A DNA stretch of 64,000 nt from Bacteroidota bacterium (GTDB lineage: Bacteria; Bacteroidota; Bacteroidia; UKL13-3). Both the position numbers and the translations under genes were made by a program. Of this stretch, positions 10,020 through 18,904 are shown in pieces. The notes below the pieces were generated by a model. It was not told where the DNA came from. It did no database searches and worked only from the letters and a program-made list of their open reading frames with translations. The stretch covers positions 1 through 64,000 of the forward strand of contig JAIXWI010000033.1 of the NCBI GenBank assembly GCA_027491355.1, in the 5' to 3' direction. How positions within the stretch are numbered: the first letter of the stretch is position 1; every line of letters starts with the position of its first letter.

Positions 10020-10036
10020 ACCCAAATAAAGCAGAC

Positions 10037-10897
10037 ATGAAAGGAATTATTTTAGCAGGTGGAAGTGGAACAAGGTTACATCCTTTAACCATAGCAGTGA
10101 GTAAACAACTCATGCCTGTGTATGACAAACCCATGATTTATTACCCGCTTTCTACATTGATGTTGGCTGGAATTAAAGACATCTTAATCATCACAACCCC
10201 ACATGATGCTGAAGGTTTTAAAAAGTTATTAGGTGATGGTAGCCAAATTGGATGCAATTTTCAATACGCTGTTCAACCATCACCTGATGGGCTTGCACAA
10301 GCCTTTATCATTGGTAAAGCATTCATTGGCAAAGATAAAGTAGCCTTGGTATTAGGAGACAATATTTTTTTTAGCGCAGGTTTGAGCGCTTTGTTACAGG
10401 CCAACAATGACCCTGACGGTGGCGTTGTGTTTGCATACCATGTAAGCGATCCTGAACGTTATGGAGTGGTAGCGTTTGACAAAGAAATGAAAGCCATCAG
10501 TATTGAAGAAAAACCAACAGCACCAAAATCAAACTATGCTGTGCCAGGTTTATATTTTTACGACAATGAGGTGGTACAAATTGCAGAAAACATCAAACCA
10601 TCCCCTAGAGGTGAATTAGAAATTACAGATATTAACAGGGTATACTTAGAAAAAGGTAAGCTTAAAGTGGGGGTATTACAAAGAGGCACCGCTTGGCTAG
10701 ATACAGGCACATTTGAATCTTTGATGCAAGCAGGACAATTTGTTCAAGTTGTTGAAGAAAGACAAGGTTTAAAAATAGGTTGTATTGAAGAAGTTGCTTA
10801 CCGAATGGGCTTCTTAGACAAAGCCGGACTTGAGAGAGAAGCTACTAAAACGCTCAAAAGCGGCTACGGAAAATACTTAATGAGCATTATTAAATAA
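10037..10897 (+). CDS. rfbA: Glucose-1-phosphate thymidylyltransferase
   Basis: It forms dTDP-glucose from dTTP and glucose-1-phosphate, feeding rfbB. The 286-aa protein begins [16 protein letters not shown], the nucleotide-binding signature, followed by [27 protein letters not shown] (metal-binding Asp) and [21 protein letters not shown]. Length and motifs are standard for RmlA. It lies 17 nt after rfbB and 18 nt before the SIS isomerase in the same operon; the genes are in the reverse of biochemical order. Confidence 0.96.
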   Translation: MKGIILAGGSGTRLHPLTIAVSKQLMPVYDKPMIYYPLSTLMLAGIKDILIITTPHDAEGFKKLLGDGSQIGCNFQYAVQPSPDGLAQAFIIGKAFIGKDKVALVLGDNIFFSAGLSALLQANNDPDGGVVFAYHVSDPERYGVVAFDKEMKAISIEEKPTAPKSNYAVPGLYFYDNEVVQIAENIKPSPRGELEITDINRVYLEKGKLKVGVLQRGTAWLDTGTFESLMQAGQFVQVVEERQGLKIGCIEEVAYRMGFLDKAGLEREATKTLKSGYGKYLMSIIK

Positions 10898-10915
10898 TAT
10901 TAAAAAAGAACAGCA

Positions 10916-11893
10916 ATGAATCCGCAACACGAAGCACTCAGAAAATTTTCCTACCAAATGAATTATGCATTGAACCATTATGTAAACCATGGTTTAACTG
11001 CTACTCAATTTTCAAATATTTTAATTGGCGGATTGGGAGGAAGTGGCATTGGTGGACGATTGGTAAAAACACTTTTTGCAAATGAATTTCCATTACCAGT
11101 AGAGGTAATAGCAGATTATTCTGTACCAGCATATGTTGGTAAAAATACATTGGTAATTTTAGGATCCTATTCTGGAAATACAGAAGAAACATTAACCATG
11201 TTTGAAGAAGTTGTTGCCAAAGGTTGTACCATTTTGGTATTAACCAGTGGTGGTGAATTAGCAGAATTGGCCAAAACACATCAATTAACAACTTACAACA
11301 TTGAAGCAGGATTCCAACCAAGAATGGCACTTGGTTTTTCATTAACATATTTGGTTCAAATATTTGCAGAATTGACAGGAACCAGTCAAACAGAAACATT
11401 AAAAGGCATTTCAAAAGATTTAGAAAATACAGCACCTTATGAAGCAGATGCACAACAAATGTTTGAGCTGATTCAATCTAAAACCAAATCGAAATTCGTG
11501 GTACTTTCTGACGGGCCTATGGAAGCTGTTGCAACACGTTTTGCGCAGCAAATTCAAGAAAATGCAAAACTAGAATGTTTTACACATGTAGTTCCTGAGC
11601 ACAACCACAACGTCATAGAAAGTTACTATGGTACGCTAGACAGTGTGTTCTTCTTTTTGAATTCAAATTCAAATCCAAGAGTTTCTGCTCGTTTTGAATT
11701 TTTAAGTAGCTTACTTGAAGTAGAAAACCACAAAGTAATAGAAATGGGTCTTGATAAATTTTCTTTAGCAGGAGTTTACAAAACCATCTTTAGAATGGAT
11801 TGGTTAAGTTTGTTTGTTGCAGATTATAGAAAAGTAGATTCATTGAATGTACCAAATATTGCCTCGCTCAAAGCATTTTTAAGCAACCAATAG
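10916..11893 (+). CDS. Bifunctional phosphoglucose/phosphomannose isomerase (SIS domain)
   Basis: A 325-aa protein with two SIS sugar-isomerase folds and the archaeal/bacterial PGI-PMI pattern: GGLGGSGIGGRL (residues 39-50), GSYSGNTEETL (phosphate-binding serine/threonine loop), a central TSGGELAELA, and a late EHNHNVIES block holding the catalytic Glu/His. Such enzymes interconvert fructose-6-P with glucose-6-P and mannose-6-P. In this operon it could feed glucose-6-P and mannose-6-P to nucleotide-sugar synthesis. The dual specificity is taken from the family, not shown here. Confidence 0.85.
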   Translation: MNPQHEALRKFSYQMNYALNHYVNHGLTATQFSNILIGGLGGSGIGGRLVKTLFANEFPLPVEVIADYSVPAYVGKNTLVILGSYSGNTEETLTMFEEVVAKGCTILVLTSGGELAELAKTHQLTTYNIEAGFQPRMALGFSLTYLVQIFAELTGTSQTETLKGISKDLENTAPYEADAQQMFELIQSKTKSKFVVLSDGPMEAVATRFAQQIQENAKLECFTHVVPEHNHNVIESYYGTLDSVFFFLNSNSNPRVSARFEFLSSLLEVENHKVIEMGLDKFSLAGVYKTIFRMDWLSLFVADYRKVDSLNVPNIASLKAFLSNQ

Positions 11894-11894
11894 T

Positions 11895-12647
11895 TTGTCA
11901 TTTTTATCTAAAATATTTGGCAGCAAACACAATCAGTCTACAAATCAGTTTGTCAATCCGATTGAGGTAGAATTTCATTCGCATTTGATTCCTGGTGTTG
12001 ATGATGGTGTTGAAACACTTGAACAATCACTTGAAATCTTGAATGGCTTTCAATCTATGGGCATTCGTAAAGTCATCACAACACCGCATGTTATGAGTGA
12101 TTTTTACAAAAACAGCCGTGAAAACCTGTTACCTATTTTGAAAGAAATTCAAGCCAAACTCAAAGCAGCAGGAAGCAACTTAGAAGTAGAAGTTGCCGCT
12201 GAATACATGATTGATGATGGTTTTATTCCAAAAATTGAAGCAGGAGAATTGCTATGCTTTGGTCCAGAAAAAAAACATGTCCTCATTGAACTGCCATTTA
12301 TGACTGAGCCTGCAATTTTTAAAGAGGCTTTATTTGAGCTTCAAGTTGCTGGTTATAAACCAATCTTAGCCCATCCAGAACGTTATTCTTATTTTGCTTT
12401 TAATAAATCAGAATATGAAGCCTTAAAAAACAGAGGCATTCTTTTTCAAGTAAATTTACTTTCTCTTATTGGTTATTATTCTAAACCAGTAATGGAAACG
12501 GCTCAGTTTCTAATAGACCAAAAAATGATTGATGTAATTGGATCCGATACACATCACATCAGACACCAGCAACTGTTACCTGAGGTATACAACAACAAAT
12601 ACTATAAAAAAGTATGTGAATTAGAACTTTTAAACAACCAATTATAA
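11895..12647 (+). CDS. CpsB/CapC-family PHP tyrosine-protein phosphatase
   Basis: A 250-aa PHP-fold metallophosphatase of the CpsB/YwqE family, which dephosphorylates BY-kinases that control capsule or exopolysaccharide polymerisation. Visible metal ligands are the N-terminal EFHSHLIPGVDDG, TTPHVMSDFY, AAEYMIDD, LAHPERY and IGSDTHH. The start is a TTG at 11895, one nt after the previous stop. No ATG precedes the first conserved motif, so TTG is almost certainly used and translation is probably coupled. No tyrosine kinase or Wza/Wzc export gene is in the window. Confidence 0.88.
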   Translation: MSFLSKIFGSKHNQSTNQFVNPIEVEFHSHLIPGVDDGVETLEQSLEILNGFQSMGIRKVITTPHVMSDFYKNSRENLLPILKEIQAKLKAAGSNLEVEVAAEYMIDDGFIPKIEAGELLCFGPEKKHVLIELPFMTEPAIFKEALFELQVAGYKPILAHPERYSYFAFNKSEYEALKNRGILFQVNLLSLIGYYSKPVMETAQFLIDQKMIDVIGSDTHHIRHQQLLPEVYNNKYYKKVCELELLNNQL

Positions 12648-12651
12648 CTGT

Positions 12652-13986
12652 ATGAGAATCCTGTTTCTACTGATCTTTATAGGGGTAAAAACCATGTTAA
12701 TGGGCCAATCTACTAACAGGTTCAAATTCGAAACAGAACAAATCATTAGCCTGTTTCAAAAGCAGGAATTTCAAAAAATTTCAAACAGAGTTGCACCAAT
12801 GTACAGTGCCTTCTATTCAGCAATAACATTGGAAAAAGATTGGGCTGAATTAATTGGAACTTACGGTGCATACAAATCTCACAGAATTGTAAATTTAAAT
12901 GCCAATGCTGCAGGCTATTACAGTGCAAGTGCTGAAATTAACTTTGCGTATTTACCTTTTGTATTGAGTTTGAGTTTTGATAGCAGTTGGCAAGTAATGA
13001 GTATTGGGTTCAGTCAGTCGCATAAAATGTATGTAGCGCCGAATTATGTAAATGTAGAATTGTTCAATGAAAATAATTTTAAATTAAAAAATGATTTGTA
13101 CGAACTCAATGCCAGTTTGTGTATACCAATCAAAGAAGGCAAGTCGCCTCTGGTTATTATTATTGGGGAATCAGGACCTACAGACAAAGACGGCACTTAT
13201 GATATCAATTTACCATACAAAGACTTGGCATGGGGATTATCTAGTAAAGGATTTGCAACATTTAGAATGGATAAAAGAGCAGTTGCGCATGGCATTCAAA
13301 TGATGTACCAACGAAACAATTATGAGTCTTTTACTTGCAGAGAAGATTATTTAGACGATTTGTACAAAGCATTAGATACACTGGTTCAAATTCCTGAGAT
13401 AGATACCAAAGCCATTTACATCATTGGACATGGACAGGGTGGAATGCTCATACCACTTATTTGTAAAGAAAAGCCATACATCAAAGGTGGCGTATTTTTA
13501 GGAGTCAATCACAAAAGGGTTCAAGAAATGATGATAGATCAGTACCATTATTTGACTAAGGTTACTCCTGCTAAAAAAGCTGAGTTTGACCTACAAATAA
13601 GAAGAGCACAATTTAGCATGAGTAAAAAACTCAATCCATTAACCGAACACAAATACATGCCTTTTGAAGTACAAGCTACCTATTGGATTTGGCTCAACAA
13701 GTATGAACATGTTAAGATGGCAAAGAAAATAAAAAAACCACTGTACATACTTCAAGGTCAGCGAGATTATCAGGTATCAAATGAAAATTTTGAAGCATGG
13801 AAAAAATCGCTGAAAAACAAAAAAAATGTTCAGTTCAAATCTTATACAAACCTAAACCATTTGTTTGAGGAAGGCGCTGGAGAAAGTACTTATAGTGAAT
13901 ATTTTACCAAAAAGAACATCCCCGAATTTGTTATCAATGACATCTATGAATGGTTGATACGTTGTCAAAGTCAAGCCAACCAGTAA
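12652..13986 (+). CDS. Secreted alpha/beta hydrolase-fold protein with Gly in place of the nucleophile
   Basis: A 444-aa protein with an N-terminal signal peptide (cleavage near LMGQS), a DUF3887-like N-terminal domain (about 25-130) and an alpha/beta hydrolase fold (about 150-435). Family features include GESGPTDKDG (oxyanion/cap region), MDKRAVAHG, LQGQRDYQV (candidate acid Asp) and NLNHLFEEG (candidate His). The nucleophile elbow reads IGHGQGG instead of GHSxGG: residue 261 is Gly (GGA at 13432-13434), so the classical serine is missing. It is either a non-catalytic relative or uses another residue. It ends the sugar-nucleotide operon, 4 nt after the phosphatase gene. Substrate is unknown. 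Confidence 0.75.
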   Translation: MRILFLLIFIGVKTMLMGQSTNRFKFETEQIISLFQKQEFQKISNRVAPMYSAFYSAITLEKDWAELIGTYGAYKSHRIVNLNANAAGYYSASAEINFAYLPFVLSLSFDSSWQVMSIGFSQSHKMYVAPNYVNVELFNENNFKLKNDLYELNASLCIPIKEGKSPLVIIIGESGPTDKDGTYDINLPYKDLAWGLSSKGFATFRMDKRAVAHGIQMMYQRNNYESFTCREDYLDDLYKALDTLVQIPEIDTKAIYIIGHGQGGMLIPLICKEKPYIKGGVFLGVNHKRVQEMMIDQYHYLTKVTPAKKAEFDLQIRRAQFSMSKKLNPLTEHKYMPFEVQATYWIWLNKYEHVKMAKKIKKPLYILQGQRDYQVSNENFEAWKKSLKNKKNVQFKSYTNLNHLFEEGAGESTYSEYFTKKNIPEFVINDIYEWLIRCQSQANQ

Positions 13987-14072
13987 AATTTCTAGAATAA
14001 TTAGTCAAAATAGACAGGAAATACACTGCTGCATTGGCTAAAAATCCTATCTTCGTGGCAAATTTTAGCCAA

Positions 14073-16802
14073 ATGGATAAATTTTCATATATCAGCAATG
14101 CAGACGTCTCTGTCATTGATTCAATGCATCGCCAATGGATACAAGATGCAAACTCAGTAGATTTTGGATGGAAAAAGTTTTTTGAAGGCTTTGAATTTGG
14201 ACATGCGCAGTACAATGCCAATAAACCATCTGTTGTTTCAGATGATACACTCAAGGAAATAAATGTATTGAATTTAATTCACGGTTTCAGAAGCCGCGGC
14301 CATTTATTTACCAAAACAAACCCTGTTAGGGAAAGAAGAAATTACAGCCCAGGTTTGGGAATAGAAAATTTCGGACTGACGCAGACTGATTTGGAAAAAA
14401 CTTTCAATGCTGGAGTAGAAATAGGTATAGGCCCTGCAAAACTGAAAGACATCATTGCACACTTGCAATCAACCTACTGCCAAAGCATTGGAGCTGAGTT
14501 CATGTATGTGCGTGAACCTGAAAAATTAAAATGGCTGAAAAACAAACTTGAATCAACCAAAAATACACCACAACTAGACCTAGCCGAGAAAAGACATTTG
14601 CTTTCTAAATTAAACCAAGCAACCATTTTCGAAAATTTCTTGCATACCAAATTCGTTGGACAAAAGCGTTTCAGCCTAGAGGGTTTAGAAACCCTCATTC
14701 CTGCTTTGGATGCGGTTATGCAATACGGTGCAGACCTTGGTGTTGAAGAGTTTGTAATTGGCATGGCACATAGAGGTCGTTTGAATGTATTGGCCAATAT
14801 CCTTAACAAAACTTACGAAGAAATTTTCAAAGAATTTGAAGGTAAAATTGCTGAAAATGATGGTTTGTTCGAAGGCGATGTCAAATACCATTTGGGTTTC
14901 TCTGGTGAAATGAAAACCAGGAATGGCAAGTTGGTAAAAATGAGTTTGTCGCCAAATCCATCTCACTTAGAAACCGTAAACCCTGTTGTGAAAGGAATCA
15001 CCAGGGCTATCATGGACAAAGACTACCAAAGCAATATTGACAAAATAGCCCCAATTTTGATTCATGGAGATGCTTCAATTTCAGGACAAGGGGTGGTTTA
15101 CGAATTGCTACAAATGGCAGGTTTAAAAGCATACTCTGTTGGTGGCTGTATCCATATTGTTGCAAATAACCAAATTGGTTTTACTACCAATTATACTGAC
15201 GGCAGAACCTCTACTTATTGCACAGATGTTGCCAAAGTAACTTTAAGTCCAGTTTTCCATGTGAATGCAGATGATGTTGAAGCGGTGGTGCATACCATTA
15301 AAATTGCAATGGAATACCGACAGCAATTTAACAGCGATGTGTTCATAGATTTATTGGGTTATAGAAAGTACGGCCACAATGAAGGTGATGAACCACGCTT
15401 CACACAACCTGTATTGTACAAAGCCATTTCAGCACATGCCAACCCAAGAGAAATATACAACCAAAAACTGTTGCATGCTGGAAGCGTTGAAGCAGAATTG
15501 GCAAAGGAGATGGAAAAAGAATTCAGAAGTTTATTACAAGAAAAATTAGACTCTGCAAAACAATCGCCTCCTTCAAAAATGCAAAGTTCCATGAGCCGCA
15601 ACTGGGAAAAATTCAGACCAGCAACTGCTGCTGATTTCTTGAGCTCTCCTGATACACGCATTAAAAAAGACTTGTTCATTGCCCTTGCCAAAAAAATAAC
15701 TAGTATTCCAGCTGGCTTTAAAGCATTTAGTAAAATTGAAAAGCTATTCAAAGACAGATCCAATATGATTGATTCCAATGCATTTGATTGGGCAATGGGG
15801 GAATTGTTGGCATATGCTAGTTTAGCTTCTGAAGGACATTCAGTTAGAATGACCGGGCAAGATTGTGAACGCGGAACATTCAGTCACAGACATGCCATCA
15901 TTAAACAAGAAGACTCTGAAGCCCCTCATAATATTTTTGACAGCCTTGAACTAACAAATCAAAGTAAAGTTTCTTTTTACAACAGTTTGTTGAGCGAATA
16001 CGCTGTGCTTGGATTTGAATTTGGTTATTCTATGATCACACCTAATGACCTAACCATTTGGGAAGCTCAATTTGGTGACTTTGCAAATGGAGCTCAAATT
16101 ATCATTGATCAATACATTGCAAGTGCAGAAACAAAATGGAAAGCGTTCAGCGGTTTGACATTGTTGTTGCCTCATGGTTATGAAGGACAAGGACCAGAAC
16201 ATTCGTCAGCAAGACCTGAAAGGTTTTTACAACTGTGTGCCAACTGGAACATGCAAGTATGTAATATTACTACTCCTGCCAATTATTTCCATGCATTGAG
16301 AAGACAATTGGTTGGCAGAGATTACCGTTTGCCTTTGGTAGTAATGACCCCAAAAAGTTTGTTGAGGCATCCGCAGTGTGTAAGCAAACTAGAAGACTTT
16401 ACTGAAAACAAATTCCAAGAGGTAATAGATGATACCAATGTAAAAGCAAAAGATGTAAAACGCGTTTTGTTATGCAGTGGAAAAATCTACTATGAGCTAT
16501 TGGAAAAACAACAAAAAGACAACAGAAAAGATGTTGCCATAGTTCGTGTAGAACAATTGTATCCAATGCCTGAAAACCAATTACAGGCTATCTACGATAA
16601 ATATGATAAAGCAGATAAGGTATGGGTTCAAGAAGAGCCAAAAAACATGGGCGCATGGTTATATTTATTACGTTGGGATAGTAACCGTATCTTAAAACGT
16701 GTATCTAGAGAATCCAGTGCCTCTCCAGCAACAGGATTCAGTAAGGTTCATGCCAAAGAGCAAGCTGAAATAGTAGCAAAAGCCTTTACGCTTGAACAAT
16801 AA
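14073..16802 (+). CDS. sucA: 2-oxoglutarate dehydrogenase E1 component
   Basis: This thiamine-diphosphate enzyme decarboxylates 2-oxoglutarate and passes the succinyl group to the E2 lipoyl domain in the TCA cycle. The 909-aa protein starts MDKFSYISNADVSVID, typical of Bacteroidota SucA, and contains the E2-binding N-terminal helix ending FFEGFEFG, GMAHRGRLNVLANI, the ThDP-binding GDASISGQGVVYE ... IVANNQIGF, the E1 C-terminal GQDCERGTFSHRHA and HGYEGQGPEHSSARPER. A TTG at 14034 opens the frame earlier, but the ATG at 14073 gives the conserved N-terminus. The usual downstream partner sucB (E2) is absent here; an SRPBCC gene follows by 27 nt. Confidence 0.97.
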   Translation: MDKFSYISNADVSVIDSMHRQWIQDANSVDFGWKKFFEGFEFGHAQYNANKPSVVSDDTLKEINVLNLIHGFRSRGHLFTKTNPVRERRNYSPGLGIENFGLTQTDLEKTFNAGVEIGIGPAKLKDIIAHLQSTYCQSIGAEFMYVREPEKLKWLKNKLESTKNTPQLDLAEKRHLLSKLNQATIFENFLHTKFVGQKRFSLEGLETLIPALDAVMQYGADLGVEEFVIGMAHRGRLNVLANILNKTYEEIFKEFEGKIAENDGLFEGDVKYHLGFSGEMKTRNGKLVKMSLSPNPSHLETVNPVVKGITRAIMDKDYQSNIDKIAPILIHGDASISGQGVVYELLQMAGLKAYSVGGCIHIVANNQIGFTTNYTDGRTSTYCTDVAKVTLSPVFHVNADDVEAVVHTIKIAMEYRQQFNSDVFIDLLGYRKYGHNEGDEPRFTQPVLYKAISAHANPREIYNQKLLHAGSVEAELAKEMEKEFRSLLQEKLDSAKQSPPSKMQSSMSRNWEKFRPATAADFLSSPDTRIKKDLFIALAKKITSIPAGFKAFSKIEKLFKDRSNMIDSNAFDWAMGELLAYASLASEGHSVRMTGQDCERGTFSHRHAIIKQEDSEAPHNIFDSLELTNQSKVSFYNSLLSEYAVLGFEFGYSMITPNDLTIWEAQFGDFANGAQIIIDQYIASAETKWKAFSGLTLLLPHGYEGQGPEHSSARPERFLQLCANWNMQVCNITTPANYFHALRRQLVGRDYRLPLVVMTPKSLLRHPQCVSKLEDFTENKFQEVIDDTNVKAKDVKRVLLCSGKIYYELLEKQQKDNRKDVAIVRVEQLYPMPENQLQAIYDKYDKADKVWVQEEPKNMGAWLYLLRWDSNRILKRVSRESSASPATGFSKVHAKEQAEIVAKAFTLEQ

Positions 16803-16829
16803 AAACCTACAAATACAACGCAACAACCA

Positions 16830-17375
16830 ATGAAGTTATTCAATATTTTTCTAGGCATTTTTCTGGTGGTATTCTTTTTTGTTGCAGTATCTTGGTTTTT
16901 ACCACATGCTTACCGCATAGAAAAAACAACTGTTGTGAATAGGTCTTTGCAACAATCGTTCGACTATATGAACAACATTGACAATTGGAACGATTGGAGT
17001 CCATGGAACAAAACATTAGACAGTTCATTGGTATTTTTCTATTCTAAAAACAGAGTGGGTGTTGGCGCCAGACAGTATTTCAGAGGCGGATTGTATGGAT
17101 CAGGTAGGTTATGCATTACGTCAAGTAAACCAAATGCTGAAATGGCTTATGACCTATGGATGAATGAAGGTACCATTTATACTCAAGCAAAATTTAGGTT
17201 TGAACCATTGGGCTATAAAACCAAATTGATTTGGATAGATTCTGGAGATGTAGGCTTGAACCCAATTTACAGATACATGCTCAATTCAAAGATTGCATCA
17301 ACAGAAGAATCTTTTGAACAGGGATTGGTAACCATTAAAAAAGCAATTGAAGCTCATTATTCTTTATTGCCATAG
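16830..17375 (+). CDS. SRPBCC family protein (START/polyketide-cyclase-like)
   Basis: A 181-aa protein with one N-terminal hydrophobic helix (about residues 4-24) that probably anchors it to the inner membrane, followed by an SRPBCC ligand-binding fold: RSLQQSFDYMNNIDNWNDWSPW is the typical start of the domain. Members bind hydrophobic ligands, but the ligand here is unknown. It follows sucA by 27 nt and may be cotranscribed with it. Its 3' end overlaps the convergent nadD gene by 19 nt. Confidence 0.75.
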   Translation: MKLFNIFLGIFLVVFFFVAVSWFLPHAYRIEKTTVVNRSLQQSFDYMNNIDNWNDWSPWNKTLDSSLVFFYSKNRVGVGARQYFRGGLYGSGRLCITSSKPNAEMAYDLWMNEGTIYTQAKFRFEPLGYKTKLIWIDSGDVGLNPIYRYMLNSKIASTEESFEQGLVTIKKAIEAHYSLLP

Positions 17376-17941
17376 TAGTTGTTTTCCTCAATAGCAATTT
17401 TTACAGGTTCTGGCACTAAGTATTTAATAGATTTACCCGCTTGAATGCTCTCTCTTACATAACTAGATGAAATATTGAGTAAAGGCACTTCAAACAATTT
17501 GATATGCGGATGGTTTGAAAGCAAGGGTTTTTCTACTATACCAGTTCTCGCATAGACATAAACTTGGTGTTTAGTTAAAATTTCTTCGAAATGGAGCCAT
17601 TTGTGAAAATTCTGCAAATTGTCACCACCAATAATCAAAGTAAACTCGTGTTCGGGGTATTGTTCAGTCAAATGAGCCAAGGTATAAACCGTATAAGAAG
17701 GTCTCGGCAATGAAAACTCAACGTCTATGGCTTTGAACCTTTGATCACCTGCAATAGCCAATTTCAATAAATTCAAACGGTCATTTTCATTCAATAAGCT
17801 TTGATCTGATTTAAAAGGATTTTGAGGACTCACCACAAACCACACTTCTTCTAAATTGGTGTAATCAGCCATGTAATTGGCTATGATTAAATGCCCCGTA
17901 TGAATCGGATTGAATGACCCAAAAAATAAACCAATTTTCAT
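17357..17941 (-). CDS. nadD: Nicotinate-nucleotide adenylyltransferase
   Basis: It adenylates nicotinate mononucleotide to deamido-NAD. The 194-aa protein has the nucleotidylyltransferase signature GSFNPIHTGH (residues 9-18), IIGGDNLQNFHKW and a late ISSSYVRESI phosphate-binding motif. It ends the minus-strand run yicC, membrane protein, gmk, nadD; yicC-gmk-nadD is a recurrent Bacteroidota neighbourhood. The gene begins 2 nt after gmk. Its stop lies inside the end of the convergent SRPBCC gene. Confidence 0.95.
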   Translation of the reverse strand: MKIGLFFGSFNPIHTGHLIIANYMADYTNLEEVWFVVSPQNPFKSDQSLLNENDRLNLLKLAIAGDQRFKAIDVEFSLPRPSYTVYTLAHLTEQYPEHEFTLIIGGDNLQNFHKWLHFEEILTKHQVYVYARTGIVEKPLLSNHPHIKLFEVPLLNISSSYVRESIQAGKSIKYLVPEPVKIAIEENNYYGNKE

Positions 17942-17943
17942 GT

Positions 17944-18507
17944 TTATTGCTTTAAAAAATCATTGACCAATGAGGTTGCTTTTTCGAGTGCAATTTCCAA
18001 TTGATCGTTTAAAAGCACCTGTTCAAATTTATTTTCAAAAGTCAGTTCTTCAACAGCTTTGTCTACACGCATGCGCAAGGTTTCTTCTGTTTCAGTTGAG
18101 CGGTGCCTCAGGCGTAACTCTAATGTAGATACATCTGGCGGCTTTACAAATACCGCTAAAGCTTGGTCTCCATAGTAGTTTTTAATATTAAGACCACCAA
18201 CCACATCAACATCAAACAAAACAACTTTACCCATTGCCCATATTCTTTCAATTTCAGCTTTGAGTGTACCGTAAAAGTTTCCACCATACACCTCTTCGTA
18301 TTCAAGGAACTCATTGTTTCTTACTTTTTCAGCAAAGGTTTCCTTACTCAAAAAATAATAATCTTTCCCATCAAGCTCCCCTTCTCTTTTGGGGCGTGTG
18401 CATGCTGATACAGAAAATAGCAAGCGCGAATCAGTTTTGAGTAAATGTTTCACAATGGTTGTTTTGCCACTTCCGGAAGGCGCACAAAAAATAATCACTT
18501 TATTCAT
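17944..18507 (-). CDS. gmk: Guanylate kinase
   Basis: It phosphorylates GMP to GDP with ATP. The 187-aa protein has the P-loop APSGSGKTT near the N-terminus, SACTRPKREGELDGKDYYF (GMP-binding), FLEYEEVYGGNFYGT, and VLFDVDVVGGLNIK. Length is standard. It sits between a small membrane protein gene (46 nt upstream) and nadD (2 nt downstream). Confidence 0.96.
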   Translation of the reverse strand: MNKVIIFCAPSGSGKTTIVKHLLKTDSRLLFSVSACTRPKREGELDGKDYYFLSKETFAEKVRNNEFLEYEEVYGGNFYGTLKAEIERIWAMGKVVLFDVDVVGGLNIKNYYGDQALAVFVKPPDVSTLELRLRHRSTETEETLRMRVDKAVEELTFENKFEQVLLNDQLEIALEKATSLVNDFLKQ

Positions 18508-18553
18508 TGAGTTTACTCATTAACAATTAGTATATTAAAAATAAAAACCTTGT

Positions 18554-18904
18554 TCAATCTTCGTTGTCATCTATGTTGAGTAAGTGCAAAATACGGTGAA
18601 CCAAAGGCGCAAAAAATACTGCAGTAATACTCAAAAACGCCACCCCACTGTACAATGCAAAAAAAGATGAAAACAATTTAGCACCCACTGTTTTCATTTC
18701 AATGACTGGACCCATTCCTGTTAATATTAAACATGACATGTGAAAGCTATCTATGATATTTAAATCTGCAAAATAGCAGTAACCAAATGTACCTATAAAA
18801 GTTGAAAACAAAACCAGTAACCCAGCAAATAGCATGTGTTTGAGCATCCGAAACACAAACTTCTTTTTTGATGCCAACTGCTCCTTACTCGACTCAAAAC
18901 TCAT
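18554..18904 (-). CDS. Small two-helix membrane protein resembling a pore domain with a degenerate filter
   Basis: A 116-aa protein with TM helices at about residues 23-45 and 75-100, a re-entrant-like hydrophobic segment at 52-67 between them, and an acidic C-terminus. The TM-P-TM layout and LTGMGPV at residues 61-67 recall the pore domain of two-TM potassium channels, but the selectivity filter TVGYG is replaced by TGMGPV. It starts with a 4-nt overlap (ATGA) with the yicC stop, so the two are translationally coupled. Function is unknown; channel ancestry is inferred from layout only. Confidence 0.55.
   Translation of the reverse strand: MSFESSKEQLASKKKFVFRMLKHMLFAGLLVLFSTFIGTFGYCYFADLNIIDSFHMSCLILTGMGPVIEMKTVGAKLFSSFFALYSGVAFLSITAVFFAPLVHRILHLLNIDDNED

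Noticed and set aside
11001-11453. Long open frame (150 codons) antisense to the SIS isomerase
   Set aside because: It is a shadow of a well-supported gene; the translation is a low-complexity mix rich in Leu, Phe and His with no domain.
15359-15778. Open frame of 139 codons antisense to sucA
   Set aside because: Falls entirely inside conserved sucA sequence and shows no recognisable protein features.
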